Of a DNA stretch of 64,000 nucleotides, positions 41,614-50,731 are shown in pieces. The translations under genes and the position numbers were made by a program. This DNA is from a virus. Location: positions 39,318-103,317 of IMG/VR virus record IMGVR_UViG_3300042314_000343, one strand, 5' to 3'. Position 1 is the first letter of the stretch; each line of letters begins with the position of its first letter. Below the pieces are notes generated by a model. The model saw only the letters and a program-made list of their open reading frames with translations, made no database searches and had not been told where the DNA came from.

Positions 41614-42060
41614 ATGGCAAAAATTCCACTACCGCAAACGGGCCAGCCGATGGACGTTTCTTACATCTATCAGCTAGCTAATGCTATCAATGATGTTGCA
41701 AAGCAAATATCACCATCTAACTATAAGTTTTTCACAATCCATACCCCTGCACGTGGTAGGGAAAGTGTTAAGAACATGGAAGCCAGAACGGTTGCTGCAC
41801 ACGTAGTCGTTGCTAGCGAAAAGCCAGTTACTTCTGGAGAAGAGCTAACATTCTCATATGAGTTTGACACAGACTTTTCCTACCCACCAATTGTTACCGC
41901 TACCATCTTTAATAGTGGATCGTCTATTGGAAACGCATCTACGGTAATTCTTAAAACTGTTACTACCAGCAAGATCGATGGTATTGTAAAGTTTACTACC
42001 AACGGAAATGTTTCGGTAGGTGTAAACATTATAGCTATTGGTATTCCTACAAACGGATAG
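41614..42060 (+). CDS. Putative receptor-binding/virion surface protein
   Basis: 148 residues with a leaderless start. The N-terminal 40 residues (Y-I-Y-Q-L-A-N-A-I-N-D-V-A) are helical and may attach to the virion. The C-terminal 85 residues are beta-rich with F-D-T-D-F-S-Y-P-P-I-V-T-A-T-I and V-S-V-G-V-N-I-I-A-I-G, the H-type-lectin-like pattern of fibre tips. It closes the tail module. Its independent promoter suggests different timing or level from the hub genes. Confidence 0.55.
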   Translation: MAKIPLPQTGQPMDVSYIYQLANAINDVAKQISPSNYKFFTIHTPARGRESVKNMEARTVAAHVVVASEKPVTSGEELTFSYEFDTDFSYPPIVTATIFNSGSSIGNASTVILKTVTTSKIDGIVKFTTNGNVSVGVNIIAIGIPTNG

Positions 42061-42065
42061 TCTAA

Positions 42066-42611
42066 ATGGCAAACCCCAAGAAAAGGTCTATAGCCGAAGA
42101 GGGCTATAATGATGCACCAGTAATCAAAGCAAGCCAGAAGGTTTGGTTTTTAAACGGAAGCCTTGTGAGAGTCCATCATCTAAACAAGTCTAACGGAATC
42201 ATGTCTGTTTATAACATTACAGAAGACCAGATTGAAAGCTGTCTTATTAGTGATTTTAAAAAGAATAGGGAAAGAGCATACACAGTTGGTCAGACTGCAG
42301 ACCTTGTAAATCGCCACAAGAAGTACCTACCTTTTTTGATGAAGACTGGTGTCATCCCATTCCCTACTGGATCTCAGAAGGGTGGCAAGACTGGATGGCA
42401 AGTAAGAAGTTATTACTCTGAGTCGCAGGTATTTGATATTCGTGATATACTTGCTTCCTACCACATGGGCAGACCAAGAAAAGATAGGCTAATAACAAAC
42501 GATAGAACTCCTTCAAGACAGGAGTTGACACGGCGTATGGGTGATGGTATACTGACTTATACAAGGACTGAAGACGGAAGGTTTATTCCGATTTGGTCAG
42601 AATCTATATAG
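42066..42611 (+). CDS. MerR-like helix-turn-helix DNA-binding protein
   Basis: 181 residues. Residues about 75-140 contain Y-T-V-G-Q-T-A-D-L-V-N-R-H-K-K-Y-L, a helix-turn-helix start, then P-F-P-T-G and Y-Y-S-E-S-Q-V-F-D-I-R-D-I. This is a winged MerR-like arrangement. G-R-P-R-K-D follows and may be a minor-groove contact. The C-terminus has D-G-R-F-I-P-I-W. This protein type is widespread in actinophages. It sits at the junction of the tail and replication modules, so it may regulate the change from early to late expression. It lacks a clear ribosome site and starts 5 bp after the previous stop. Confidence 0.72.
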   Translation: MANPKKRSIAEEGYNDAPVIKASQKVWFLNGSLVRVHHLNKSNGIMSVYNITEDQIESCLISDFKKNRERAYTVGQTADLVNRHKKYLPFLMKTGVIPFPTGSQKGGKTGWQVRSYYSESQVFDIRDILASYHMGRPRKDRLITNDRTPSRQELTRRMGDGILTYTRTEDGRFIPIWSESI

Positions 42612-42625
42612 AAGGAAAAACGGGT

Positions 42626-42835
42626 ATGAATAACGAAGAGACTAAAGTACGTGTAGCACTTGGCTACACCCTTAACCTTGGCAACTTCCAGTCGCTAAGA
42701 ATTGATGTTGAAGTCCAGGACAACAAGCGTGATGGTGAAAACACCAATGAGGCGTTTGAGCGTGTCTACTCATTCGTTGAGGCCAAGCTTCAGGAAAAGA
42801 CATCTGAAGCCAAGAGCGAGATCGAAGACAAGTAA
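42626..42835 (+). CDS. Small conserved phage protein
   Basis: 69 residues from the ATG at 42626 with GAAGGA 9 bases upstream; an upstream in-frame start at 42593 would overlap the HTH gene. Visible are a beta hairpin core (V-R-V-A-L-G-Y-T-L-N-L-G) with R-I-D-V-E-V-Q-D and a charged helical C-terminus with N-E-A-F-E-R-V-Y-S-F-V-E. Small proteins with this pattern occur near replication genes of actinophages. Function unknown. Confidence 0.6.
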   Translation: MNNEETKVRVALGYTLNLGNFQSLRIDVEVQDNKRDGENTNEAFERVYSFVEAKLQEKTSEAKSEIEDK

Positions 42836-43143
42836 TGGCAGAACGCAAAGACCGAATGGCTTTGCTCAGTCGCTACGCTAAGTTGCATAATCAGCACTAC
42901 GAGCAAAAGTCTACACTAAACCTAAACGTAGAACAATGGGCAGCAGATGCTCTCATTGAATCTTATACTTTACCTTTTTGCTATGACCTGTTAGAATATT
43001 ACTTCCAGGTAGCACAAAAGCCAGCATGGAAATATTTTGCAAACTATGCTCACGACATTATTGACAAGCGTCAACAATTAGAACTAGACAACAAGGAGAG
43101 AGCCGAACGCAGGGCAAGAGCGAAGGCGTGGTTAAATGAGTAA
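42835..43143 (+). CDS. Uncharacterised helical protein next to helicase
   Basis: 102 residues, start overlapping the previous stop (TAATG), and the helicase gene overlaps its last bases. It is helical with a Tyr/Phe/Trp-rich core (L-E-Y-Y-F-Q-V-A, W-K-Y-F-A-N-Y) and a very basic C-terminal end (R-A-E-R-R-A-R-A-K). Small helical proteins next to phage DnaB genes are sometimes helicase loaders, which would fit, but nothing in the sequence proves it. Confidence 0.5.
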   Translation: MAERKDRMALLSRYAKLHNQHYEQKSTLNLNVEQWAADALIESYTLPFCYDLLEYYFQVAQKPAWKYFANYAHDIIDKRQQLELDNKERAERRARAKAWLNE

Positions 43144-44362
43144 TACAGAATCCAAACTAATTTCTGCGGTATTGCAGGACAAGCAGATCCACGTTTTGCT
43201 ACAGGCAAACGTAGACAACATTATGTCTACTCACAACGACATCTGGGAGTTTATCAGGAAGTACTCCGAGGCCAATCAAGCGGTTCCTCCAGTATCACTT
43301 GTCGTAGAAAAGTTTAGGGACTTCTCACCAGTTGATGGCGTAGGGGCAACCAAGTATCACCTAGAAGAGCTACAGCAAGAGTTTCTAGATAGTAGCATCA
43401 AGAACTTGCTAAAGTCAGCAGCCACAGAAGTGCAGTCTGGTCACAGTGCTAATGCACTAGAAAGCCTAATTGCCAAGACCTCTGAGCTAAAGAAGAACAC
43501 AGCAGTCATTCGTGACATTGACGTTACAGACATTGAAGATGCAGTAGCATACTACACAAACCTACAGGCCCAGCAAGCTATTGGTTCTGTTGGTGTTAAG
43601 ACTGGTCTGCCAGGATTTGACAACTATCTTCCTGCTGGAATCATGCCAGGCCAGCTTGGAGTTATGCTTGCCTACCCAGGTATCGGAAAGTCGTGGTTAT
43701 CGCTATACTTTGCGGTACAGGCATGGAAGCAGGGAAAGTCACCGCTAGTAATCTCTCTTGAGATGAGCGAGACTGAGGTCCGCAATCGTGTGTTTACCAT
43801 CATGGGTGAAGGACTGTTCTCACATAGAAAGCTTTCCAACGGACAGGTAGATGTAGAAGACCTTAAGCGTTGGCACAAAAAGGAACTTACTGGAAAGCCA
43901 GAGTTCCATATCATCTCTAACGACTCTGGTGGAGAAGTAACCCCATCTGTTATTCGTGGAAAGATCGATCAGTACCGACCAGACTTTATTATCGTTGACT
44001 ACCTACAGCTAATGTCTCCAAACCAGAAGTCTGACAACGAGACTGTTCGCATGAAGAATCTGTCACGTGAACTAAAGCTTTTGTCTATCGCAGAAGAGGT
44101 GCCAATCATTGCCATCTCCTCAGCGACCCCAGATGACGTCACAAAGCTAGATACTGTTCCTACCCTAGGCCAGACTGCCTGGAGCCGTCAAATCGCCTAC
44201 GATGCCGACTGGGTGCTTGCTCTGGGCCGTGGTACAAACTCTGACGTAGTAGAGTGTGTATTCAGAAAGAATCGAAATGGATTCATGGGCGAATTCTTGG
44301 TGCAGGTAGACTTTGACAAAGGCTGGTACAAGTACAAGGACATGGAAGGTCTTGACGGATAG
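43136..44362 (+). CDS. DnaB-type replicative helicase
   Basis: 408 residues. The RecA-like ATPase domain has Walker A A-Y-P-G-I-G-K-S (about 180-187), Walker B F-I-I-V-D-Y-L-Q-L-M (about 282) and S-L-E-M-S-E motifs, with later V-F-R-K-N-R-N-G. The N-terminal 130 residues are helical, as in the DnaB primase-binding domain. It unwinds DNA at the fork. The start overlaps the previous gene by 8 bp, and a DnaG-type primase follows, giving the usual helicase-primase pair. Confidence 0.93.
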   Translation: MSNTESKLISAVLQDKQIHVLLQANVDNIMSTHNDIWEFIRKYSEANQAVPPVSLVVEKFRDFSPVDGVGATKYHLEELQQEFLDSSIKNLLKSAATEVQSGHSANALESLIAKTSELKKNTAVIRDIDVTDIEDAVAYYTNLQAQQAIGSVGVKTGLPGFDNYLPAGIMPGQLGVMLAYPGIGKSWLSLYFAVQAWKQGKSPLVISLEMSETEVRNRVFTIMGEGLFSHRKLSNGQVDVEDLKRWHKKELTGKPEFHIISNDSGGEVTPSVIRGKIDQYRPDFIIVDYLQLMSPNQKSDNETVRMKNLSRELKLLSIAEEVPIIAISSATPDDVTKLDTVPTLGQTAWSRQIAYDADWVLALGRGTNSDVVECVFRKNRNGFMGEFLVQVDFDKGWYKYKDMEGLDG

Positions 44363-44381
44363 CAGCAATTATTGCTATAAT
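44352..44381 (+). promoter_or_regulatory. Sigma70-type promoter before the primase, with inverted repeat
   Basis: TTGACG (44352-44357), 18 bases, then TATAAT (44376-44381) with a TGC extension. The inverted repeat AGCAAT-T-ATTGCT (44364-44376) fills the spacer up to the -10 hexamer, so it may be an operator. The leader to the GTG start is about 65 bases. Confidence 0.65.
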
Positions 44382-44450
44382 GTAACGACACAAGCATTTA
44401 TAGCTTGATAAAACATTAGAACATTTACAGTATATAGAAGAGGGAATAGA

Positions 44451-45395
44451 GTGAGTACTAGAGATAAACGTGGCAATGCCGACATTTACACAACTGAACA
44501 AATCTCTAGAGTTCTCGCAGGCTCAGGAATCTCTATTGAATCTGAGATAGATTCAGACTACATCATCTACTGTCCATATCACAATAATCACAGATCTCCA
44601 GCTGGAGAAATTGATAAGGTTACTGGAACGTTCTTTTGCTTTTCATGTCATCACGTGGCAAACCTAATTGAGTTTGTAATGCATACAACTGGCAGGACTT
44701 ATTTTGAGGCAGCCAGATTTGTTAGGTCTAAGGGCACGGAGTCCAGCATCGAACAGATTGTTGACAAAGCCTTAGTTATTAAACCTGACTATATCCAATA
44801 TGACCAGATACTGATTAAGAGATTAAATCAGCAGGCATTGGAGTCACCACGTGCAATGCGTTATTATCTTGGTAGACTTATCACTGAGGAATCAGTCAAG
44901 AAGTTTTCTTTAGGGTTCTCAGAAAAGCAGGATATGGTAACTATCCCAGTTCACTCTCCAGATGGTATGGAGATTGGCTTTGTCGGTAGGTCCGTAGAGG
45001 GCAAAGAATTTAAGAACACCCCAGGTCTGCCAAAGAGCAAGACCCTATTTAATATTCACCGTGTAAAGACTGCAGATCGTGTATACGTTGTAGAGTCATC
45101 GTTTGACGCTATTCGTCTAGACCAGTGTGGTTTTCCAGCGGTAGCTACGTTAGGTGCAAACGTATCTAACTTCCAAATAGACCTACTACAAAAATACTTC
45201 AATAACATTTTTGTTATTGCGGATAATGATGAAGCAGGCGGAAACATGAAGAGCAAGCTTGTAGAAAAGCTTGGTGGTCGTGTAACCGTAATAAGTATAG
45301 ATAAGAAGTACAAGGATATTGGTGACATGCCAGACGACGCAATTAAAAATCTTGACGAATCGTTTGACAAATCAATAGCTGCAATGCTAAACTGA
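44451..45395 (+). CDS. DnaG-type DNA primase
   Basis: 314 residues from a GTG with a GAAGAGGGAA ribosome site. A CHC2-type zinc finger is visible at the N-terminus (C-P-Y-H-N-N-H near 41 and F-C-F-S-C-H-H near 62). A Toprim domain follows: V-Y-V-V-E-S-S-F-D-A near 210 and I-A-D-N-D-E-A-G-G near 258. At 314 residues it lacks the long C-terminal helicase-binding part of cellular DnaG, common in phages. It synthesises RNA primers. Confidence 0.9.
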   Translation: MSTRDKRGNADIYTTEQISRVLAGSGISIESEIDSDYIIYCPYHNNHRSPAGEIDKVTGTFFCFSCHHVANLIEFVMHTTGRTYFEAARFVRSKGTESSIEQIVDKALVIKPDYIQYDQILIKRLNQQALESPRAMRYYLGRLITEESVKKFSLGFSEKQDMVTIPVHSPDGMEIGFVGRSVEGKEFKNTPGLPKSKTLFNIHRVKTADRVYVVESSFDAIRLDQCGFPAVATLGANVSNFQIDLLQKYFNNIFVIADNDEAGGNMKSKLVEKLGGRVTVISIDKKYKDIGDMPDDAIKNLDESFDKSIAAMLN

Positions 45396-45432
45396 TCATG
45401 CAATAAAAACACATAACATAAGGAGAAAACAA

Positions 45433-46086
45433 ATGAGCGTTATTAAGGGACTAAAGAACATCAATGCCCTGCTTGACAAGCCGAAGTACGATGAAAACTC
45501 ACCAAAGGTTCGCTGGCTAAAGCTAGCTGACGGACAGGGTATCAAGATCCGCTTTATTGAGGAGCTTGACGAAGACTCTGCACACTACTCGCCAGACCGT
45601 GGTTTGGCTCTTGTAGTAAAGGAGCACACTAACCCAAAGGACTACAAGCGTAAGGCTGTAGACACCATGGACACCGAAGGCCGTGACTGGGCAGAGGAAA
45701 TGCACCGCAAGGATCCAAAGGCTGGCTGGAAGGCTCGTCTACGTTTCTACTGCAACGTGCTAGTAGAAGATGGCGTTGAAGACCCATACGTCGCAATTTG
45801 GTCAATGGGAATCAGCAAGCAGTCAGCATTCAACACTATTCGTGAGTATGCACTTGAGACTGGCAGCATCTCAAACACCACCTGGAAGGTAAAGCGTAAC
45901 GGTCAGGGAACTGAGACCACCTATACCCTAATTCCATCGGCACCAGATTCTGAGCCGTACGACTGGGGTACAGTTAAGCCTTACCCACTAGAGTCAGCAC
46001 TGCGTAAGATTCCTTATGCAGAGCAGGAAGCTTTCTACCTAGGCTTTGACACCCCATCGGTGACATCAGCCAACATGGACTGGTAG
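45433..46086 (+). CDS. Putative single-stranded DNA-binding protein
   Basis: 217 residues with AAGGAG ribosome site and a CGT-rich, highly expressed codon profile. The sequence has many aromatic residues in a probable beta core (V-R-W-L-K-L, F-Y-C-N-V-L-V-E-D-G-V). The end, E-A-F-Y-L-G-F-D-T-P-S, leads to a short acidic/aromatic tail (M-D-W). Proteins of this type lie in actinophage replication modules and are annotated as ssDNA-binding, gp32-like. The cysteine motif that might bind zinc is not obvious here. Role supported by position between primase and polymerase and by expected abundance, not by a defining motif. Confidence 0.6.
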   Translation: MSVIKGLKNINALLDKPKYDENSPKVRWLKLADGQGIKIRFIEELDEDSAHYSPDRGLALVVKEHTNPKDYKRKAVDTMDTEGRDWAEEMHRKDPKAGWKARLRFYCNVLVEDGVEDPYVAIWSMGISKQSAFNTIREYALETGSISNTTWKVKRNGQGTETTYTLIPSAPDSEPYDWGTVKPYPLESALRKIPYAEQEAFYLGFDTPSVTSANMDW

Positions 46087-46100
46087 TAAGTATATTGTTT

Positions 46101-46133
46101 GATGGGGGTAGACACGTTCTGCCCCCATCTTTC
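46101..46133 (+). terminator. Intrinsic terminator after the SSB-like gene
   Basis: A 12-bp stem (GATGGGGGTAGA / TCTGCCCCCATC, one G-T pair) around a 5-base loop CACGT, then a short T-rich stretch. Confidence 0.88.
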
Positions 46134-46139
46134 CATATC

Positions 46140-46168
46140 TTGACAACTTGTCAGAAGTATGTCATAAT
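46140..46168 (+). promoter_or_regulatory. Consensus promoter for the polymerase gene, with inverted repeat
   Basis: A perfect TTGACA -35 (46140-46145), 17 bases, then CATAAT (46163-46168) preceded by TGT. TGACAA-C-TTGTCA (46141-46153) is a perfect inverted repeat covering the -35 and is a good candidate operator. It is the only full consensus -35 found in the window. Confidence 0.75.
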
Positions 46169-46210
46169 TCTTTTATTATCTTTTACAAACAATAACAAGC
46201 AAGGAAAAAA

Positions 46211-49200
46211 ATGAGCTACGTTGGACTTCACGTTCACACGCACTACAGTCTTTTTGATGGTATCGCAACTCCACAGGAATATGTGGAACGTGCCAAAGAG
46301 ATTGGCATGCCTGCTATTGCTATTACCGACCACGGATCTCTTTCTGGTCACCGTGAGATGTATCGCATAGCCAAGGAAAATGGCATCAAGCCAATCCTTG
46401 GTATTGAGGGGTACATCACTAAAGACCGTCATGACCATGAAGATAAGAAAGATAAGAACGATCCCCTAGACTTAAACTACAACCACCTAATTATCCTTGC
46501 AAAGAATGCACAGGGCTTAGAGAACCTAAACAAGCTTAACGAGCTAGCCTGGACAGAAGGCTTTTTCAAGAAGCCAAGGATGGACTGGGAGATTCTGACC
46601 AAGTACCGTGAAGGCCTTGTAGTTACTTCTGGATGTCTATCTGGATACTTAGCTAAAGCAATCGAAGCTGACAACTTAGCTGCTGCCAAGATGCACCTCA
46701 CTTGGGCAAAGAAAACTTTTGGGGATGACTATTACATTGAGGTAATGCCACACAACCCAGCAGAGATTAATAAGGTACTACTCCAGCTCGCAGACGAGTT
46801 TGGAATCAAGTCTATTGTAACTCCAGACTGCCACCATGCACACACTGGGCAGAGAGAAATCCAGGAGCTAAAGCTTATCCTTAACTCTTATTCAAATAAG
46901 ACTGTTAAAGATGTTACATACGACAAGTCATGTAAGCACGATAATCTTATGGACCGTCTAGACTATCTATACGGTGCAGACCGTCAAATGACGTTCCGTG
47001 ACTTTGAGATTCACCTACTCTCTGATGAAGAGATGCACAAGGCTATGGAGGCCCAGGGTATCGATCGCCAAGACATTTACGACAATACTGTTGAGGTGTC
47101 TAACAAGATCGAAGATTACGAAATCAAAGACCACCTTGACCTGCTTCCAGTGCAGTATCAAAATCCAAATAAGGAGTTGCGAGAGTTAGCCATTGCAGGG
47201 CTAGAAAAGCGTGGCATTAAGAATGACCAGTACCTAGCTCGCCTAGACGAAGAGCTAGAGGTAATTGAGGCAAAGAACTTTGGACCATACTTCTTGGTGG
47301 TTCGCAATATGATTTCTTGGGCTAAGAAAGAAGGCATCATGGTGGGGCCAGGACGTGGTTCTGCAGCAGGGTCGCTGCTCTGCTATGCTCTGGATATCAC
47401 AGACATTGATCCTATCCAGCACGGACTTCTATTCTTCCGATTCATTAACCCTGAGCGTAATGACTTCCCAGATATCGATACAGACATTCAGGACAACCGT
47501 CGTGAAGAGGTAAAAGACTATCTGGTCCGCCAGTATCGCCACGTAGCCTCCATTGCAACCTTCCTACAGTTTAAGGACAAAGGTGTTGTTCGTGACATTG
47601 CACGAGTACTGATGATCCCTCTGACTGACGTAAACAAGGTCATGAAGGTTGTAGATACTTGGGACGACTACTGTGGCTCTAAGCAGGCTGCATGGTTCCG
47701 TGAGAAGTATCCAGAGGTAGAGAAGTATGGAGAGCAGCTACGTGGTCGTATTCGTGGCACTGGTATTCACGCAGCAGGTGTTGTTACCTCCAAGGAACCA
47801 ATCTTTAAGTTTGCACCGCTAGAGACTAGAACGTCTCCAGGAAGCAAGGAGCGTATTCCTGTGGTGGCGGTAGACATGGAAGAGGCAGAAAAGATTGGCC
47901 TTATTAAGATTGACGCTCTAGGTCTAAAGACGCTATCTGTTATTCAGGACACTCTCAAGATTATTAAAGAAAGAAATGGTGCAGAACCAGATCTTCACGC
48001 CATTGATATGGAAGACAAGAACATTTATCAGATGCTTTCTGATGGATACACAAAGGGTGTATTCCAGTGTGAAGCCACACCGTATACCAATCTGATAGTC
48101 AAGATGGGTGTCAAGAACTTTGCAGAACTTGCAGCCTCTAACGCTCTGGTTCGACCAGGTGCTGCTAACACTATTGGTAAAGACTACATTGCACGTAAGC
48201 ACGGTAAGCAGAACATCTCCTACCACCACCAGGTGATGAAGGCGTTCACCGCTGAGACCTACGGATGTATTCTATATCAGGAACAGGTTATGCAGGCTTG
48301 TACAGAGCTTGGCGGTATGACAATGGCTGAGGCTGACAAGGTTCGTAAGATCATTGGTAAGAAGAAGGATGCCAAGGAGTTTGACCAGTTTAAGGACAGG
48401 TTCGTAAAGGGTGCATCTAACTTTATTCGCCCAGAGGTAGCAGAAGAGCTGTGGCACGACTTTGAGGCACACGCAGGGTACTCATTTAACAAGTCTCACG
48501 CTGTAGCATACTCAACACTGTCATACTGGACTGCCTGGCTAAAGTATTACTACCCAATTGAGTTTATGTACTCTATTCTAAAGAATGAGGGCGACAAGGA
48601 TGCTCGCACTGAGTATCTTATTGAAGCCAAGCGTATGAATATTCCTATTCGCTTGCCACACATCAATGACTCAGATGCTGACTTTAAGATTGAGGGCAAG
48701 GGTATTCGATTTGGTCTAAGCTCAATCAAGTACATTAGCGATAACATTGCTGGCAAGTACTTGGCGAGGAGACCATTCAAGTCCTACAAGGAGCTGGAAG
48801 AGTTTACGCTTCAAAAGAATAGCGGAGTAAACTCTCGTGCCCTACAGGCCCTCAGACTCACTGGTGCAGCAACCTTTGACGATAACCCTAGAAACGATGA
48901 GGATGTTCGACAGAACCTGTACGAGTACCTAAACTTGCCAGAGTTCAATGTATCTATTCCACCACACTACTACGCATTTATAAATGAGGTAGATGAGTTT
49001 GAGGAAAAAGGATCATTTGTTTTGCTGGGAATGGTTAAGAACATCAAGAGAGGCACTGGCTGGTCACGTGTAGAAATTCTAGACAAGACTGGTAGTGTTG
49101 GAATCTTTGACGATGAGCAGACTGCAATTGAGCCAGGAAAGACTTATCTTATTCTTGCAAGTGACAACAGAATTGTTTCGGCAATCCCGTCTGACGAGAT

Positions 49201-49486
49201 CAAGAACTCGGACTCTGCATTGGTAAAGTTCCTAGGGTATCGTCAGCTACCATTCAAGGATGAAGAGATGTTTGTCGTAGCGTTTAAGCCACGAGTAACA
49301 AAGACTGGAAAGAAGATGGCATACCTAACTCTTGCGGATACTAACAGAGAGCTTCACCCAGTCACAGTCTTTCCAACATCGTTTTCAAAAGCATACATGA
49401 AGATTGATGAAGGTAAAGCATATAAGTTTAGTTTTGGAAAAACTAAGGATGGAACGGTAATTATGGAGGATGTAGAAAATGTCTAA
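46211..49486 (+). CDS. dnaE: DNA polymerase III alpha-type (DnaE) polymerase
   Basis: 1091 residues. The N-terminal PHP domain has H-V-H-T-H-Y-S (residues 7-13) and A-I-T-D-H-G-S near 38, with P-D-C-H-H-A-H further on. The polymerase core has G-P-G-R-G-S-A-A-G-S near 380 and the catalytic P-D-I-D-T-D near 419-424. A C-terminal OB-fold region follows the tandem HhH-type segment. It is shorter than most bacterial DnaE. A separate DEDD exonuclease (51168) could provide proofreading. The gene has its own consensus promoter and likely serves as the replicative polymerase. Confidence 0.95.
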   Translation: MSYVGLHVHTHYSLFDGIATPQEYVERAKEIGMPAIAITDHGSLSGHREMYRIAKENGIKPILGIEGYITKDRHDHEDKKDKNDPLDLNYNHLIILAKNAQGLENLNKLNELAWTEGFFKKPRMDWEILTKYREGLVVTSGCLSGYLAKAIEADNLAAAKMHLTWAKKTFGDDYYIEVMPHNPAEINKVLLQLADEFGIKSIVTPDCHHAHTGQREIQELKLILNSYSNKTVKDVTYDKSCKHDNLMDRLDYLYGADRQMTFRDFEIHLLSDEEMHKAMEAQGIDRQDIYDNTVEVSNKIEDYEIKDHLDLLPVQYQNPNKELRELAIAGLEKRGIKNDQYLARLDEELEVIEAKNFGPYFLVVRNMISWAKKEGIMVGPGRGSAAGSLLCYALDITDIDPIQHGLLFFRFINPERNDFPDIDTDIQDNRREEVKDYLVRQYRHVASIATFLQFKDKGVVRDIARVLMIPLTDVNKVMKVVDTWDDYCGSKQAAWFREKYPEVEKYGEQLRGRIRGTGIHAAGVVTSKEPIFKFAPLETRTSPGSKERIPVVAVDMEEAEKIGLIKIDALGLKTLSVIQDTLKIIKERNGAEPDLHAIDMEDKNIYQMLSDGYTKGVFQCEATPYTNLIVKMGVKNFAELAASNALVRPGAANTIGKDYIARKHGKQNISYHHQVMKAFTAETYGCILYQEQVMQACTELGGMTMAEADKVRKIIGKKKDAKEFDQFKDRFVKGASNFIRPEVAEELWHDFEAHAGYSFNKSHAVAYSTLSYWTAWLKYYYPIEFMYSILKNEGDKDARTEYLIEAKRMNIPIRLPHINDSDADFKIEGKGIRFGLSSIKYISDNIAGKYLARRPFKSYKELEEFTLQKNSGVNSRALQALRLTGAATFDDNPRNDEDVRQNLYEYLNLPEFNVSIPPHYYAFINEVDEFEEKGSFVLLGMVKNIKRGTGWSRVEILDKTGSVGIFDDEQTAIEPGKTYLILASDNRIVSAIPSDEIKNSDSALVKFLGYRQLPFKDEEMFVVAFKPRVTKTGKKMAYLTLADTNRELHPVTVFPTSFSKAYMKIDEGKAYKFSFGKTKDGTVIMEDVENV

Positions 49487-49724
49487 CGAATCAGTATTGA
49501 TTTATGTAAAGCCACAGTGTGTGCAGTGCGACCAGACAAAAAGACTTTTGGATAGAGAGGGCATTGAGTATTCAACTATTGACATTACTCAGGATGCCGA
49601 AGCTCTTGAAAAGGTCTTGGCCTTGGGATTCAAGTCAGCACCAGTAGTGGTAACAGAAGAAGAGTCTTGGGCTGGTTTTAACCCAGCAAAGATTAACAGT
49701 CTTGTAGAGAGGAGCAAACAATGA
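49479..49724 (+). CDS. nrdH: NrdH-type glutaredoxin-like redoxin
   Basis: 81 residues overlapping the polymerase stop. The redox motif is C-V-Q-C near residue 13-16 with V-K-P-Q before it. The later S-A-P-V-V-V and E-S-W-A-G-F-N-P are the substrate-binding parts of NrdH. NrdH reduces class Ib ribonucleotide reductase; the matching NrdI, NrdE and NrdF genes are 8 kb downstream. Confidence 0.88.
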   Translation: MSNESVLIYVKPQCVQCDQTKRLLDREGIEYSTIDITQDAEALEKVLALGFKSAPVVVTEEESWAGFNPAKINSLVERSKQ

Positions 49725-50731
49725 CAACAATAGAAGAAGCACTAGCACTACTTGATCCAAAGATCAGAAAGCGTTTGGCAACAGGCGTAGGAATTAAAAC
49801 AGAGTTTCAGCCTACCCCAAGTCCAGGTCTAAATCGTGCATTAGGCGGAGGATTCCCGTACGGAAGACAAGTCCTTTTGTGGGGAAGTAAGTCAAGTGCA
49901 AAGTCTTCGCTATGTTTGCAGACGATTGCCCTTGCTCAGAAAGAGGGCAAGCTATGTGCATGGATTGACGCAGAGATGTCATACGATGAGGAGTGGGCCA
50001 CTAGCCTTGGCGTAGATACAAGCCAGCTAATCTACTCTGAAGCCAGGAGCATTAACGACATGGTTGATGTTGGCGTTGCACTGCTACACGCAGGTGTGGA
50101 CGTAATCGTGATAGACAGTATTAGCTCACTACTACCAGCGGTATACTTTGAGAAGGACTCTGACGAACTAAAGGCACTAGACCAGACCAAGCAGATTGGT
50201 GCAGAGTCCAAGGACCTAAAGCATGCATGGCTAATGCTTAACTACGCAAACAATCGTGAGAAGCCTGCATTGATTATTGCAATTTCTCAAGCACGAAACA
50301 ATATCCAAGCTACATATACTCAGTCAGCACCAACTGGGGGCTTGACTACGCAGTTTATGTCGTCTACAATTGTTAAGTTGTTCTCATCAAGCTCAGATTC
50401 TCAAGCCATCAAGGGCAAGGTCAAGGTTGGCGACAAGATTATTGAGCAGAAGGTTGGACGCAAGGTTCGTTGGGAAGTTCTAAACTCTAAGACATCCGCA
50501 CCAGGAGACAGTGCTGAATACGACTTCTACTACAGGGGTGACTACATCGGCATTGATTCAGTTGGAGACCTGGTTGACACTGCAGAAATGCTAGGGCTGG
50601 TTTCTCGTACTGGTGCCTGGTATCAGCTAGAGGATGGCACCAAGCTGCAAGGAAGAGATGCATTTGTATCAAAGGTGAGAGAAGATCTAGAGCTACAGGA
50701 ATCAATTAGAAAGAAGTTGATGGATGTCTAA
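49721..50731 (+). CDS. recA: RecA/UvsX-type recombinase
   Basis: 336 residues overlapping nrdH by 4 bp. The ATP-binding loop reads G-S-K-S-S-A-K-S (55-62); the usual Gly before Lys is Ala. Walker B is V-I-V-I-D-S-I-S-S-L near 127. Loop regions S-Q-A-R-N-N-I and S-S-T-I-V-K-L-F follow, with an ordinary C-terminal domain. It would make recombination filaments for repair and recombination-dependent replication. Some phage recombinases also have relaxed P-loops, so I regard it as active. Confidence 0.9.
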   Translation: MTTIEEALALLDPKIRKRLATGVGIKTEFQPTPSPGLNRALGGGFPYGRQVLLWGSKSSAKSSLCLQTIALAQKEGKLCAWIDAEMSYDEEWATSLGVDTSQLIYSEARSINDMVDVGVALLHAGVDVIVIDSISSLLPAVYFEKDSDELKALDQTKQIGAESKDLKHAWLMLNYANNREKPALIIAISQARNNIQATYTQSAPTGGLTTQFMSSTIVKLFSSSSDSQAIKGKVKVGDKIIEQKVGRKVRWEVLNSKTSAPGDSAEYDFYYRGDYIGIDSVGDLVDTAEMLGLVSRTGAWYQLEDGTKLQGRDAFVSKVREDLELQESIRKKLMDV

